Assembly: GCA_018398815.1 (NCBI GenBank)
Contig: CM031601.1
Coordinates: forward strand, 12,001,711 to 12,065,710
Source of the DNA: Conus ventricosus
Taxonomy: Eukaryota > Mollusca > Gastropoda > Neogastropoda > Conidae
Direction of reading: 5' to 3'
Length of the DNA: 64,000 nucleotides
Shown: positions 21,820-34,800 of the stretch, in pieces
Numbering within the stretch: position 1 is the stretch's first letter
Layout: each line of letters starts with the position of its first letter
Translations under genes and position numbers: made by a program
Notes under the pieces: generated by a model
What the model was told of the DNA's origin: nothing
What the model saw: only the letters and a program-made list of their open reading frames with translations
Database searches by the model: none

Positions 21820-24800
21820 CTGCAGGGAACAAAAAAACATATCAAAATGGGGTTCCCAGCAAAGAGAACTTTTTTTTTTGATTCTTGGAAACATGTATAC
21901 AATTGTCCATCCACTAGCCACATACTTGTGGGAACAAACATACACACATGTGTACTCAGTACAAGAAGACAAAAAGCTCACAAAGTCCACAATGACACAG
22001 CATACAAGGCTGAGGACCTATGATGCAGTGTTGCTTTAGAATTTTACTAAAAGAGGACTAATAACCCCCTGAAATGGGAAAACAAACATCAATCCTTCCC
22101 AAAGTCTGTGATAAAGGAACAGAAAGCACAAGCACATATGGAATGAATGAACAGGACAGTACTTTTTTTCCACTACCACTTAATGAACAAGCACTGTGAT
22201 GACTTCTGTCAGCTCTGATCATATTTAGCCCTGCAGAAGGCTGATGCCTAGCCTTGAACAGCCTTGCACTTTCTGCTCTTCTGTGAGTCTCTAGCTCAGC
22301 CCCATGGCCTTCCAATTATTCCACCATTCTCTTCTCCTTCATTGCACAGAATGTGCACTGATCAAGTGTGAACTGAGAGCACACAGACCTGGACAACCAT
22401 GAAACAAGACAGACCAACAGAACAATCCATTACGGCCTACGTGGCCCCTTCAGCTGGAGTGAAAGAATCTGCATGTGATGGGAAGCCTCCATGTACCACA
22501 CTGGCCCAGTATGACTCCCACTTTCAACAGAGCTAGCTACTTTGACATGTTAGACTGAGGTATGGACTTAGTGGTTTGAAGTTAAATAACATTGATTGAG
22601 GAAAAGCAACCTAAAGTAATCACTTAGTGGTTTGAAATTAAATGACATTAATTAAGGAAAAGCAACCAAAAGTAATCACTTTTTATCGAGAATTTTACAT
22701 TAAGAATGTCTGTGTGACAGAAGACCTTGCCATCTCTTCCAGCACCACTTTCTCAGTGAAAATGTGAGGCAACTGATGTCATCAAAATCAACAGATCAAC
22801 TGTGTATTGGAGCTATGTAAAGAGGCAATCTGTGTTTATTACCACCACAATCATTACTGAGCAGCTATTGTTTGGTGAAATACACATCACAAACCAGCCA
22901 CCATGGAGCAGAGGTTAGAGTCACAGATTCCAGGCTGGGAGGTAGTGGGTTCAATTCTCATCATACCCATCTATTTGTGTGACCCAACCAGCTCCTACCC
23001 AGATGAATGAGCTCGACTGGGGACAACAAAACCTCGCCACCAAGTTTCATCCACTTAATCGTTGCATCCGTAATAGCTGCTAGATTTCCTGACCGACACT
23101 GCAGGTGTCTCTATCTCTTGGGCCTGAAGGGACTAGGGATATATTATGAAAGTGTAGAGTCTGGCCTTGTCATCAAGTCAACATGCAGGTGTCTCTATCT
23201 CTTGGGCCTGAAGGGACTAGGGATATATTATGAAAGTGTAGAGTCTGGCCTTGTCATCAAGTCAACACTGCAGGTGTCTCTATCTCTTGGGCCTGAAGGG
23301 ACTAGGGATATATTATGAAAGTGTAGAGTCTGGCCTTGTCATCAAGTCAACACTGCAGGTGTCTCTATCTCTTGGGCCTGAAGGGACTAGGATATATTAT
23401 GAAAGTGTAGAGTCTGGCCTTGTCATCAAGTCAACACTGCAGGTGTCTCTATCTCTTGGGCCTGAAGGGACTAGGGATATATTATGAAAGTGTAGAGTCT
23501 GGCCTTGTCATCAAGTCAACACTGCAGGTGTCTCTATCTCTTGGGCCTGAAGGGACTAGGGATATATTATGAAAGTGTAGAGTCTGGCCTTGTCATCAAG
23601 TCAACACTGCAGGTGTCTCTATCTCTTGGGCCTGAAGGGACTAGGGATATATTATGAAAGTGTAGAGTCTGGCCTTGTCATCAAGTCAACACTGCAGGTG
23701 TCTCTATCTCTTGGGCCTGAAGGGACTAGGGATATATTATGAAAGTGTAGAGTCTGGCCTTGTCATCAAGTCAACACTGCAGGTGTCTCTATCTCTTGGG
23801 CCTGAAGGGACTAGGGATATATTATGAAAGTGTAGAGTCTGGCCTTGTCATCAAGTCAACACTGCAGGTGTCTCTATCTCTTGGGCCTGAAGGGACTAGG
23901 GATATATTATGAAAGTGTAGAGTCTGGCCTTGTCATCAAGTCAACACTGCAGGTGTCTCTATCTCTTGGGCCTGAAGGGACTAGGGATATATTATGAAAG
24001 TGTAGAGTCTGGCCTTGTCATCAAGTCAACACTGCAGGTGTCTCTATCTCTTGGGCCTGAAGGGACTAGGGATATATTATGAAAGTGTAGAGTCTGGCCT
24101 TGTCATCAAGTCAACACTGCAGGTGTCTCTATCTCTTGGGCCTGAAGGGACTAGGGATATATTATGAAAGTGTAGAGTCTGGCCTTGTCATCAAGTCAAC
24201 ACTGCAGGTGTCTCTATCTCTTGGGCCTGAAGGGACTAGGGATATATTATGAAAGTGTAGAGTCTGGCCTTGTCATCAAGTCAACACTGCAGGTGTCTCT
24301 ATCTCTTGGGCCTGAAGGGACTAGGGATATATTATGAAAGTGTAGAGTCTGGCCTTGTCATCAAGTCAACACTGCAGGTGTCTCTATCTCTTGGGCCTGA
24401 AGGGACTAGGGATATATTATGAAAGTGTAGAGTCTGGCCTTGTCATCAAGTCAACACTGCAGGTGTCTCTATCTCTTGGGCCTGAAGGGACTAGGGATAT
24501 ATTATGAAAGTGTAGAGTCTGGCCTTGTCATCAAGTCAACACTGCAGGTGTCTCTATCTCTTGGGCCTGAAGGGACTAGGGATATATTATGAAAGTGTAG
24601 AGTCTGGCCTTGTCATCAAGTCTGGCCTGAAGGGATTAGGGATATATTATGAAAGTGTAGAGTCTGGCCTTGTCATCAAGTCTGGCCTGAAGGGACTAGG
24701 GATATATTATGAAAGTGTGGAGTCTGGCCTTGTCATCAAGTCTCAGCCCAGAATGGAACACCATCTGTCATCTTCTTCATCCTCATCAATCAGCACCAAA

Positions 24801-27072
24801 AAAAAGTAAAAACCCTCCATTCTGATTTCCTCTCCTTATCTATGTGCTCGCTGGGTTCACGTCAGGGTCACTGGACTGTAGCTGGACAGACGTGGTAGCG
24901 GCTTCCAAAGGGGGACACTACCATAAAGTTCGGTCTATTGAGCGCACCTGTATATAAGCTGCACCCATTAAATTTTTTTTTTATCTGAACTTTTTTCACA
25001 AATAAGCGGCACTGGTTTATAAGCCGCAGATGTATACGACAAAAGTAAATTTATTCAGTGTCATCTTCGTACTGTCAACTGAATCCACTGAAGTCTTCTT
25101 CTTCGGTGTCGGAGTTGAAGAAAGAAAAAGGAAACCTTCTATTCTATGGCAAAATAATCCGAGTGTTGATTGTGGCCACATGACAGAAGAAGAAGAACAG
25201 AAATAGTAGCGCTTCCTTCGCCATCTTGTCACTGACTTCAGCCTCATTTTCACTGTTGCTTTCCTCTTGAGGCAAGGTGAAAAGTCGCTGCTGCTCCGTC
25301 GCTTGCACTGTCGTCTGCTGCACCACACTGTCAAGCCTTGCGAAAACCATTGATAATGGTCTGAATGCTTCAATGTGTCTGCCTTTGATTTAAAAATGTG
25401 AGCAGTTTACACGATATGGTGAGTTACAGAGAAGCTAAGAATAGACGAGGGTGTGATACTCATGGAATCGGAAAAGTCCGCAAATAAGCCGCATCGTTGT
25501 TTAAGCCGCAGGGTTTAAAGCTGGGGAAAAAAGTCGCGGCTTATAGACCGAACTTTACGGTACTAAAGCTGGCTCTGTGACAAAATCATTATTGTCATCA
25601 GTATGGGGCTCAGCAGTGAAGTTCTGTACATGTTAGACCAGAACAGGCATCACCGAACACCACCAAAGTGACTGGGCAGCAGTGCAGTGTCTCCTCGGGT
25701 GGGTTGCCTCATGGAGATCTTACAGCGACTGTTCCCCATGGACTGCCCAGACCATGGCTGCTGCAGAACCACCCAGGGTATGGCTGTGGGTGGCTAGCTG
25801 AATAAACAGTGTTGCAGTAATGCCATCGAGATGGCATGGCATGTGAGTCAGCAAAAAAACAAATAAATAAATGAAAAAGGAAGAAAGTAAAAATAATACA
25901 CATGAAGACAGAAAAAAAACATACACATGAATAACAAAATGCTGACTCAACTTCATCTGACATGGTCGATCTGGCAACACAAAAGTATAAATTTGCATAC
26001 TTTTTAAAAAAATGATAAACAAGACAAAAGCTTTAATTTCTTTCTTTTTTTTAATTGTGATATTCAACTGTTTTCTTTTTGTCATTTTTTTTTCTGGAGT
26101 CGTTACATACACTTCTCACTTGCAACATGATTCTCGTTTTATAATTTCAGAGAAAACAATGATGACTTCACAGCAATCATCAAACAAACCAGCCGTGCAC
26201 AGCATGACAACACAGCTGGAAGACACAGAAAGCAGGTCAATGGCCACTGATGAAAGGACCACTCAGAGAGAGAAGACGGAAGACACAGAAAGCAGGTCAA
26301 TGGCCACTGATGAAAGGACCACTCAGAGAGAGAAGATGGAAGACACAGAAAGCAGGTCAATGGCCACTGATGAAAGGACCACTCAGAGAGATAAGACGGA
26401 AGACACAGAAAGCAGGTCAATGGCCACTGATGAAAGGACCACTCAGAGAGAGAAGACGGAAGACACAGAAAGCAGGTCAATGGCCACTGATGAAAGGACC
26501 ACTCAGAGAGAGAAGACGGAAGACACAGAAAGCAGGTCAATGGCCACTGATGAAAGGACCACTCAGAGAGAGAAGACGGAAGACACAGAAAGCAGGTCAA
26601 TGGCCACTGATGAAAGGACCACTCAGAGAGAGAAGACGGAAGACACAGAAAGCAGGTCAATGGCCACTGACGAAAGGACCACTCAGGGCTCTAGTGGACC
26701 CACCTGGCTCAATCGTGATGATCATCCCTGGCTGCAGTTTGACACTGCGAGAAATGTCCTCCGTGTCATGGACGTCCATCCCCAGGTAATGTCCAACATG
26801 GTGTGGACACAGCTCCCGTGCTTTCTGTTCAACATACCATACCACCTTTGGCCTCAACTATCATAATGCTTGTTTGTATCTTTTCAAATAGGCAATGCCC
26901 TATGAACACCAGTTTTTGTTCTGTGTCCTTGTTTCAATGCAGACTGTGTGCATGTATTCTAAAGTATGTCTTTGTACATGTGCAAAAAAAAAAGAAAAAA
27001 AAAGAGAGGGTTAAAGTCTAAAAGCCAGTTTTTCAAAACATGTTGAAAGTAAATCCCTTTGGCTGCATTATA

Positions 27073-27106
<34 letters not shown>

Positions 27107-27125
27107 TCTCTCTCTCTCTCACGCT

Positions 27126-27188
<63 letters not shown>

Positions 27189-27572
27189 CGGAGGTGAGAC
27201 GATGGCCTAGTGGATAACCGACTCACCTCAGGAGTAAAAGACCCCTGAGTTTCGTTTGGGGATGGACATTTTTCCTTCCTCTTACTCTGAGAGTTTAAAT
27301 GAAAATCTCAATGCTTGTCTTCAGAATAAAATGATGAGCCAAATTCCTAATGCAGCATGATTCCAGCGCAAGTAAAAGAAGCCACAGCACAAGACCATTC
27401 GCTCCTGGAAAAAGCTCTGTAGAAGAATCAACTGGGGCAGCAAACATATTAGGGCAGGAAAAGAACAAATGGGTGGTGCTGTGCTGTGCTGTGGTTACAC
27501 ACTCTCCCCATGAAGAGCAGCCCCAATTTTACACGAATGGATGATGAATTTATACAATGCAGTACATACAGA

Positions 27573-27631
<59 letters not shown>

Positions 27632-28762
27632 GTAGTATAGGATGCTAAACACAACTGACTGCCTCATCCACTTATGCAAGAAGAAAAGGTGACAGCCCTT
27701 TTGCCAGCAGTCAGCAGGTGGTCTGTAAGAAGAGGGAAAGGGGAGACAACCATTCCACACAGCACACCCTTGCTGTGTGCCCAGCGGAGTGGACAGACCG
27801 CAGCCTGGGAAGAAAACTGCTGTACTTGAAGAGGATGTGATGACAGAGTTTGTCCTCTTCATCACACCACTTTTCGTAAGGAAAGTCCATAACATGCAGA
27901 TAACAACACTGCATACAGCACCACTACTCATAAAACGCAGAGAGGCAGTACGAACAAATACTGGAAATACTGAGGTTTGTTTGCCTTGGTTTCATAGCAT
28001 AGTTTCTGTCTGGATAATGAGTAAAACAATTACAATTTAACATTGTTTAGAAAAAAAAGTATGTCCACAAATATCAAATTCATGACAGTCATTCAACAAA
28101 CAAAAAACAATGACAAATACAGCATAGATTTGCAATACCTGTTCAATTAAAAAACCACAAGCCACGAAAGGGAACCAACTGACATGAACAGCTCAAACCT
28201 TGATGACATCAGAGATGGAAGCCTGCTGCGACACAATGCCCAGTGCCTGAAGCTGCAGGCCCAGCAGTGCCAACATCTGTCTGTAGATGTCATCCAGCGA
28301 GTGCTTGGGGTTGCACAGCGCTATGCACGCTGTTTGGACAGCCAGAGTGGCTTCATACAAAGCTCGCTGGACTGGGCTGAACTTGCCTGCAACATCAAAT
28401 CCACATGGGAAAATTGTCGCCAATTTGGTGACGCATTTGCTGAGAAATTTCAAACTTTCATCTTATGATAAACCCTTTAGCTACCAGAAAAAATTACATC
28501 CATGCCCAGACAGATCTCTTATAGTGCCAACAAGGGAATTAAATGCAAGTTATCAAAAACTATGTAAGTGTTTTACGACTTGTTCCCCTTTCAGTTTTTA
28601 TTTCTGCCCACTTCTCTTCTTAATCACTAAAGTTAATGATTAGGTCCGACTTAAATCTGCATGACACTATTGACAGGATACTGGTGGACAAAACATGGTG
28701 ATATATTTTGTAGAACTCAAATCCAGCAGACATCTATTTACAGTGTTAGCGCGCGTGTGCGT

Positions 28763-28830
<68 letters not shown>

Positions 28831-31800
28831 GCACACACACACAAACACACACACTCACACACACACACACACACACCCTAGCCAAACAGAGTTCACAAAC
28901 CAGCTAAAGCTTAGAAAAGGTTCACATGGTAAAGTATATGGTGCTGTATGTGTTAGCAGGGGGTCAAGGTATTCTTCTTCTTTATTTTCTTTTTTAATGG
29001 AAACACTGGTCTCAGCCATCCATGTGTCACGATTCCTGGTTTTGAAGAGCTTAGTGACATCAACATAGTTAAAGGAACATCAGACATTTGAGCTCTGCCT
29101 TAACTTACAACAGTACTGCCTTGTCACAGTCAGAAAGGATTTGTTCATTCAGTCAGCTGGCAAGGTCTCATCATCAAGTGTCTTGTTGAAATGCTGAGTT
29201 TCTCACTGATGACCTTGTTTGCGTATTAAAACAAATTGCCTTGAAAACCCTACCTCACTCCTTTTTACACATTTTCAAAATCACATTTGTCTGATAACGA
29301 AAACTCCGTGAATATGACAATTCCTTCACTTTAAGGGACTGTCCAGAGAGAGACTGGTTGGAGCTAGCATGTCCAGTCTCACCGTTCACGGGCCAGGTCC
29401 GCGTCAGGTCAGAGGTGTAGCCATGGAGCTCACACCCAGCATCCATCAGGACAAGGTCTCCATCAGCGATGACCTGATTGTTGGCCGTGTAATGGATGGT
29501 GTTGGCTCGAGCGCCCCCTGGTGTCAACATGATGCACACATCATTCAGGACCGTTATGTTCTGGACTATTTGTGAAGCACAGGAGGAGACGACCTCATTT
29601 CCTTGAAGAAAAAATTCAGTTCAAAGGCTTATTCATTAAGAAAAAGCAATGCGCGCACCAAATCATACCAACTTATCCCCCACTCCTCTGGGATGGTTAT
29701 ACCTGTCTGCCATATGTCCATTCTAGTGGATGTGGACGTTAAATCTGAATACAACTTAACCTAGGACAGTTACATACAGAAAAATTCATAACAACCAGCG
29801 GCCATGGGAAGTGGTTAGCGTTGCAGACTCCCGGCTGGGAGGTCATGGGTTCAATCCATCAGTCATGTGGGATTTTGCTGCCCGACCAGCTCCTACCCAA
29901 GTTGAGTTTGCTATAGGCTCAATCTGGGAAGACTGGGACCACACAGTCGAGCTTCATCGCTTAATGGATGCATCTCTGAGAGAGTTGCTCAAATTTCCTG
30001 ACCAACATGCAGGTGTCTGTATCTCTCGGGCCTGGTTGACGCCAGATATATATTATGAAAGTAAAGGTAGAGTACAGCCCTGTCATGCAGTCTAAGACCA
30101 GAATGGAAATCTGTAGTATCACCTTCATCACCCTCATTCTCATCGATCAGCATTAAAAAAAGTTTCAAATTCTGTGGCCCTTTATGCCCTGCTCTCAAAG
30201 TGACCTCAGTTTCGATATCCTCTCCACGTCTGTGGCCTTGGTTTGATTCCATGGGTCACCAGTATCAGCAAGTCCATGGGGGCTGTCGTTGGATGGACAT
30301 GGTGGCGCAGTCTGAAGGAGAGCTCACTCACGCCGGCTCCGCACTAAGCAAATATTGTTGTCATCAGTAGGGGGCTTAGTAGTGGTGTCCTGCGTATGTT
30401 GCTCTGAACCCAAAGTGACTCAGCAGCAGTGCCCTGTCTCCTCCGATGGGTTGCCTCTTGACTTGACACCGAGTCCTCCCTGTGTGGATTGCTGGTGCCG
30501 GGGCTGCGGTGGGCTGGGCCAGGTTGTGGCTGTGGACGGTATGTCAGAATGAGTGGCGTGGGTGCACTGTCACTGAGGTGGCACAGAAGATGGGACACAA
30601 AAAACAAAAAACAAAAATCTGTAACAAAACCTTCACTCTGACAACAGTAGTGATACAGATCCTATATCCGCATATTGGCGTACATAAAGCGTTCACTGCT
30701 TTACTGAGCAAAGACAAACATTGGCGTACATAAAGCGTTCACTGCTTTACTGAACAAAGACAAACATATTGGCATACATAAAGCGTTCACTGCTTTACTG
30801 AACAAAGACAAACATATTGGCATACATAAAGCGTTCACTGCTTTACTGAACAAAGACAAATGAAAACAAAAATGTAGGCTGATTTATAAAGGACAAAAGG
30901 CCCATAGGCAGCTTATTACCAATCCTTACTATGACTTCTACACGAAAAGTGACAAACCATGCACACGACAAACAGGTCAAAGAAACAAAAAGACTGCTGA
31001 AATCAGATTAAATCTTTTACTGCATGCCCTACACAGCCAAGCAATGGCACTTCCCTGATCCCTTGTGCTCTGCCAGTGCTTGCATCCATGGCCCCAAATC
31101 AATTCTGGCTCTATTTTTTGTTTCCATTTTACGTACTCTAATGCAAGCGTTGCAGCTTATTGCTTTAAAAAACATGAACAGAATGGAAAAGACAAACTCC
31201 TTACACTCATCATGCTTTTAAATATCTTTGAGCAACTATCACAACACTGTTATAACACAAACTACAGGGCCTAAATGTAACAGAAGACACATGAGTCTTG
31301 ATTAAGTTTGTTTGGTTAGTATGACACCAGCAAAAGAGGAGAAAACAGGATTTAAAACTGACAGTCTCACTGTGAACAGGTGTAAAAAAAAAAAAAAAAA
31401 AAAGGTAGCAAATGTACTCCTTATAAAACTCTAGTAATCACAGATGTGCCATCATGTCAACTTGATGACATGTTGCTGAAGCAAGAAATTTACTCCAGAC
31501 ATGCCTTGTTTGGAAATTCCCAGTTTCAGATTTGCCTTTGTTTGAGACAGTTCTGGTCCTCACAGTTCATCTGTATCACAAGAAAATGAACTATTTTCAT
31601 CACCTAAGCCCTTATTCTAAGTAATCAGTGTGATAGTTTTCTTCAGATTGTAAATAAACAAACCAGAGAATTTTTCACCGACTGAGTGGAGACGAGCCAC
31701 AGGAGTGTCAAAGGGGAATAGAAACCTTCTTACTGTGTAATGGCTGGCTTGTATCCAGGGAACAATCCAGCCACAGAGATCAGCTATGGGTCAGTATGTC

Positions 31801-34800
31801 AACAGAACGTTAGGGCTGTAGATGCACACTCCCTGAGTGGAGCAGTCTGAATTTCACAAAGAGCGGACGAGAGAAAGTTATCCACTACAAAAAGTGAAAA
31901 CCTGGTCTCGGAATGGGAGCAAACCCAACATTTGACCCATTCTGGCAACAAGTTGCATCCTCTTTTTTGTCTAACGTTTTCTGTCTGGCATCCCACTAGT
32001 TGTGCAATGGCTTTACAGAACCCAAAATTCAGTTGCTTGCTTCATTAGATCTTACACACAAGCTTGTAAAATCTGATGACGATATGAAAAAATAAAATCC
32101 AGATTTTTTGTTATGTTTTGCTTTGGCTGTCTTTTTTTCCAAGCTTTTTTCTGTGTTCAATAACATCACACCCATGCTGCTCTTTCTGGCTGCCCCATAC
32201 AGTCACAACCCGCATCCAGCCCAGTGTCAGCATCAACAGCCCACAGAGAACAAACAGTATATTCATCATGAGGCAACCAACCCATGGAGACACTGCACTG
32301 CTGTCAAGTCACTTTGGTGGTATCCAGTGGCATTGTTCGATCCAAAATGCAATGCTACTACTGAACACCTTATTGTGCATCTATAATAGTTCCCTGGGGA
32401 CGAATAAGTACAAAGAAATTAATCCCGTTTTTGGCTGTAATGTTATTTATGCTTCTTGCCAAGGTATGTGTTCACATAAACATCACAACCATGTCATCTT
32501 CTGCATGCCACATACTGTGACAAACCGCTCCGAGCCAGATGTCAGCTCACCACCCCAGAACAACAATTTCACATGAGCAACCACGCCATGGCGACATGCA
32601 ACTGTGCAATCACTTTGGGGTACCAGTGGGACGTTGTTCCAATCCAAAGCACATGCATCCGCTACTTGACACTTACTTATGACATAAATAGCTTCCCTGG
32701 GAAGCCAGAGGGAGTAAGCTTCCCCATCCAGTAAGCACCACATGTCAATCCCTGTCATCTTGCTGACATGTAAACTTGTACATAAATAGCTTCCCTGGGG
32801 AGCCAGAGGGAGTAAGCTTCCCCATCCAGTGAGCACCACCATGTCAATCCCTGTCATCTTGCTGACGAGTACTGTTACACAAGTCCACCATAGGCATGGA
32901 CACAAAAAAGGAAATCAAAACTGAAATCCACCGCTTGGTCAGGGCATTGAGGCATACAACATGACACACCTTTTTTCCTGACATGATCAACAGGGATGAT
33001 GGCGAGAGACTGCATGATGGAGATGAACTCCATGCTTGCCTCGATACTAGTACTACATCCTGATGTCAACAGGCCCGTCAGATTTAGTGTGGACCTTTGA
33101 AGTGGTTGGTCAGTGACGTTGAGTAGCACTCTCAGAGACGCTCTAGATACTAAGTGGATGAGTCTCAACAGCGTGGTTCCAGTCTTACCACTCGAGTGTG
33201 CTCAGTAACCCTGGACAGGAACCAAGTGGAGCTGGAAATTTCCACAAAAATGTCTCTGATGGGATTCAAACCTATGACCTTCCCAGTCCTCAACCCACAC
33301 CTTAAACCAGTTGATTTAAAAGCAAAAGAATCACTCAAGGAAAGACAGAAACACTACCACCAAGAAACCAGACAGACAGGAGGACGCAAAATGAAGCAAA
33401 ATCTTTTAAAAAACAGTATTATTAGTTCCACCAGATGATAGACAAACAGATTCTTCTTCCTAAAATACTGGTTCACTCAAAAACGGGTAGGTCACCAATT
33501 GTCTGTATCATCTGGTGGAACTGATACCGTTTCCTTTTAAAAGGAAGGAAAAGACCAGCCTGCTGTGCAGTGATTCACCTGCATGCAGGAGGATAATGAA
33601 GATAGTCACCTGCAACAACTGGGGGGTAGGCCAGGTACTGGGCTCCTCGGGTACGACATTCAAAGTCCATCTTGGCCCACAGGTGCGATTCTTCAATCTG
33701 GTAATGCGCACACCAACATGAAACACGTGAAGACACAAGTACATCACTATTCACTTCACACTAATGTGTTTTACATCATATGATGCTTGCTGCTAAAGAG
33801 AGCTGATCTAACAAAACAATACTCATTTTTTTCTGGAAACTTACAATGAAAAAAGAAGGTGAAAACAACTTAACAGAAACAGAAAAGCTTTTACTTCATA
33901 CTTCTTTTGGTTTAAACTTACAGGGAAATGAAAGACCGATTTAAAACATTTAGGCTGGTTTGGGCCTCTTTTGACAGTGTACAGATCTAGATGTATGCAT
34001 CCTCCTGCACTGCAATGTCTTTAATTTAAATCTTCAAAAAAAAACAAAAAAAAACAAAAAAACCTACAATTACAAACCGCAGGGCTGCATTATGTAAACG
34101 ATTGTATCAGTTCAGTTCAGGAGCTACATGCGCCCAGGGATAATGCTGATATCCAAAGGATACTCCAGCTGATCAGAAATCTGTTATTTTGTTATCCTTT
34201 ATAAGGATCTAGTTGCAAAGTGAGACGACCGCAGGCGGAAATCTAAACAAATCTTGAATAAATGTTAGCTAACCATCAAGAGAAACGTGGACAAATTTTA
34301 TGAGTCACAAGACAAAGCACGACGCATTTCGACCTCTTAGATCTTCTTCAGGCAAGACACAAAGAAATAGGACAATGAAAATGAACGAGTTTGTCACTTA
34401 GCTTAGATCTCTTCAGCGCAAGGTAGGTGTTGAATGAAAACGAGGTACGGGAGCAGAATTGGGGGGGGGGGGGGGCGGCGTTATGTTTTGACTGAGGTAA
34501 ATTGTTTTCATTCAACGCCTACCTTGTGCTAAAGAGATCTAAGCTAAGTGACAAACTTGTTCATTTTCATTGTAAACTTCTGAACTTGTAAACATGAACA
34601 GATTAAAACCTCTTAACCTTTCTTACACTGGATTCAGTATGCATACTGGATGACCCCCACCCAGATACAATCAAATGCCTACAACAAAGATTTTAAAGTA
34701 AAAAAGAGTGGACTTGCCTCAGGTCGAGAGTATCTCATAACATCCACAAAAGCCTCTGATGCAATTTCCACGCTCTGCTTCATCAGCTTCACTTCCGTCG

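Larger units (their letters stand above)
22892..25867 (+). mobile_element. tRNA-derived SINE copy 1, expanded and interrupted
   Basis: The tRNA-like head at 22892-22975 includes the B-box-like gggttcaattctc. The SINE body follows (tttcatccacttaat, gaccgacactgcagg). The central part has become a minisatellite (23097-24744) and the 3' part is split by a TIR element (24921-25560). The tail resumes at 25563 (ttattgtcatcagtatgggg) and ends in an A-rich stretch at about 25850. It aligns in order with the copies at 29795 and 61566. It lies in XPNPEP3 intron 5, antisense to the gene. The right edge is approximate. Confidence 0.7.

Noticed and set aside
23097..24744. CRISPR-like array
   Set aside because: The 85-bp units are contiguous with no unique spacers, and the genome is eukaryotic.
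23007..24809. Repeated coding frames with [20 protein letters not shown]
   Set aside because: Translation of the SINE-derived 85-bp minisatellite; not conserved protein.
26012..26866. 284-residue plus-strand frame with eight 20-residue repeats (possible repeat protein)
   Set aside because: The open frame results from a 60-bp tandem repeat in an XPNPEP3 intron; the minus strand is equally open across it, and part of the frame is antisense to exon 5.
27449..27931. Minus-strand frame as an extra XPNPEP3 exon
   Set aside because: Exons 4 and 5 already join in phase with conserved protein on both sides; this frame contains a microsatellite translation and no aminopeptidase similarity.
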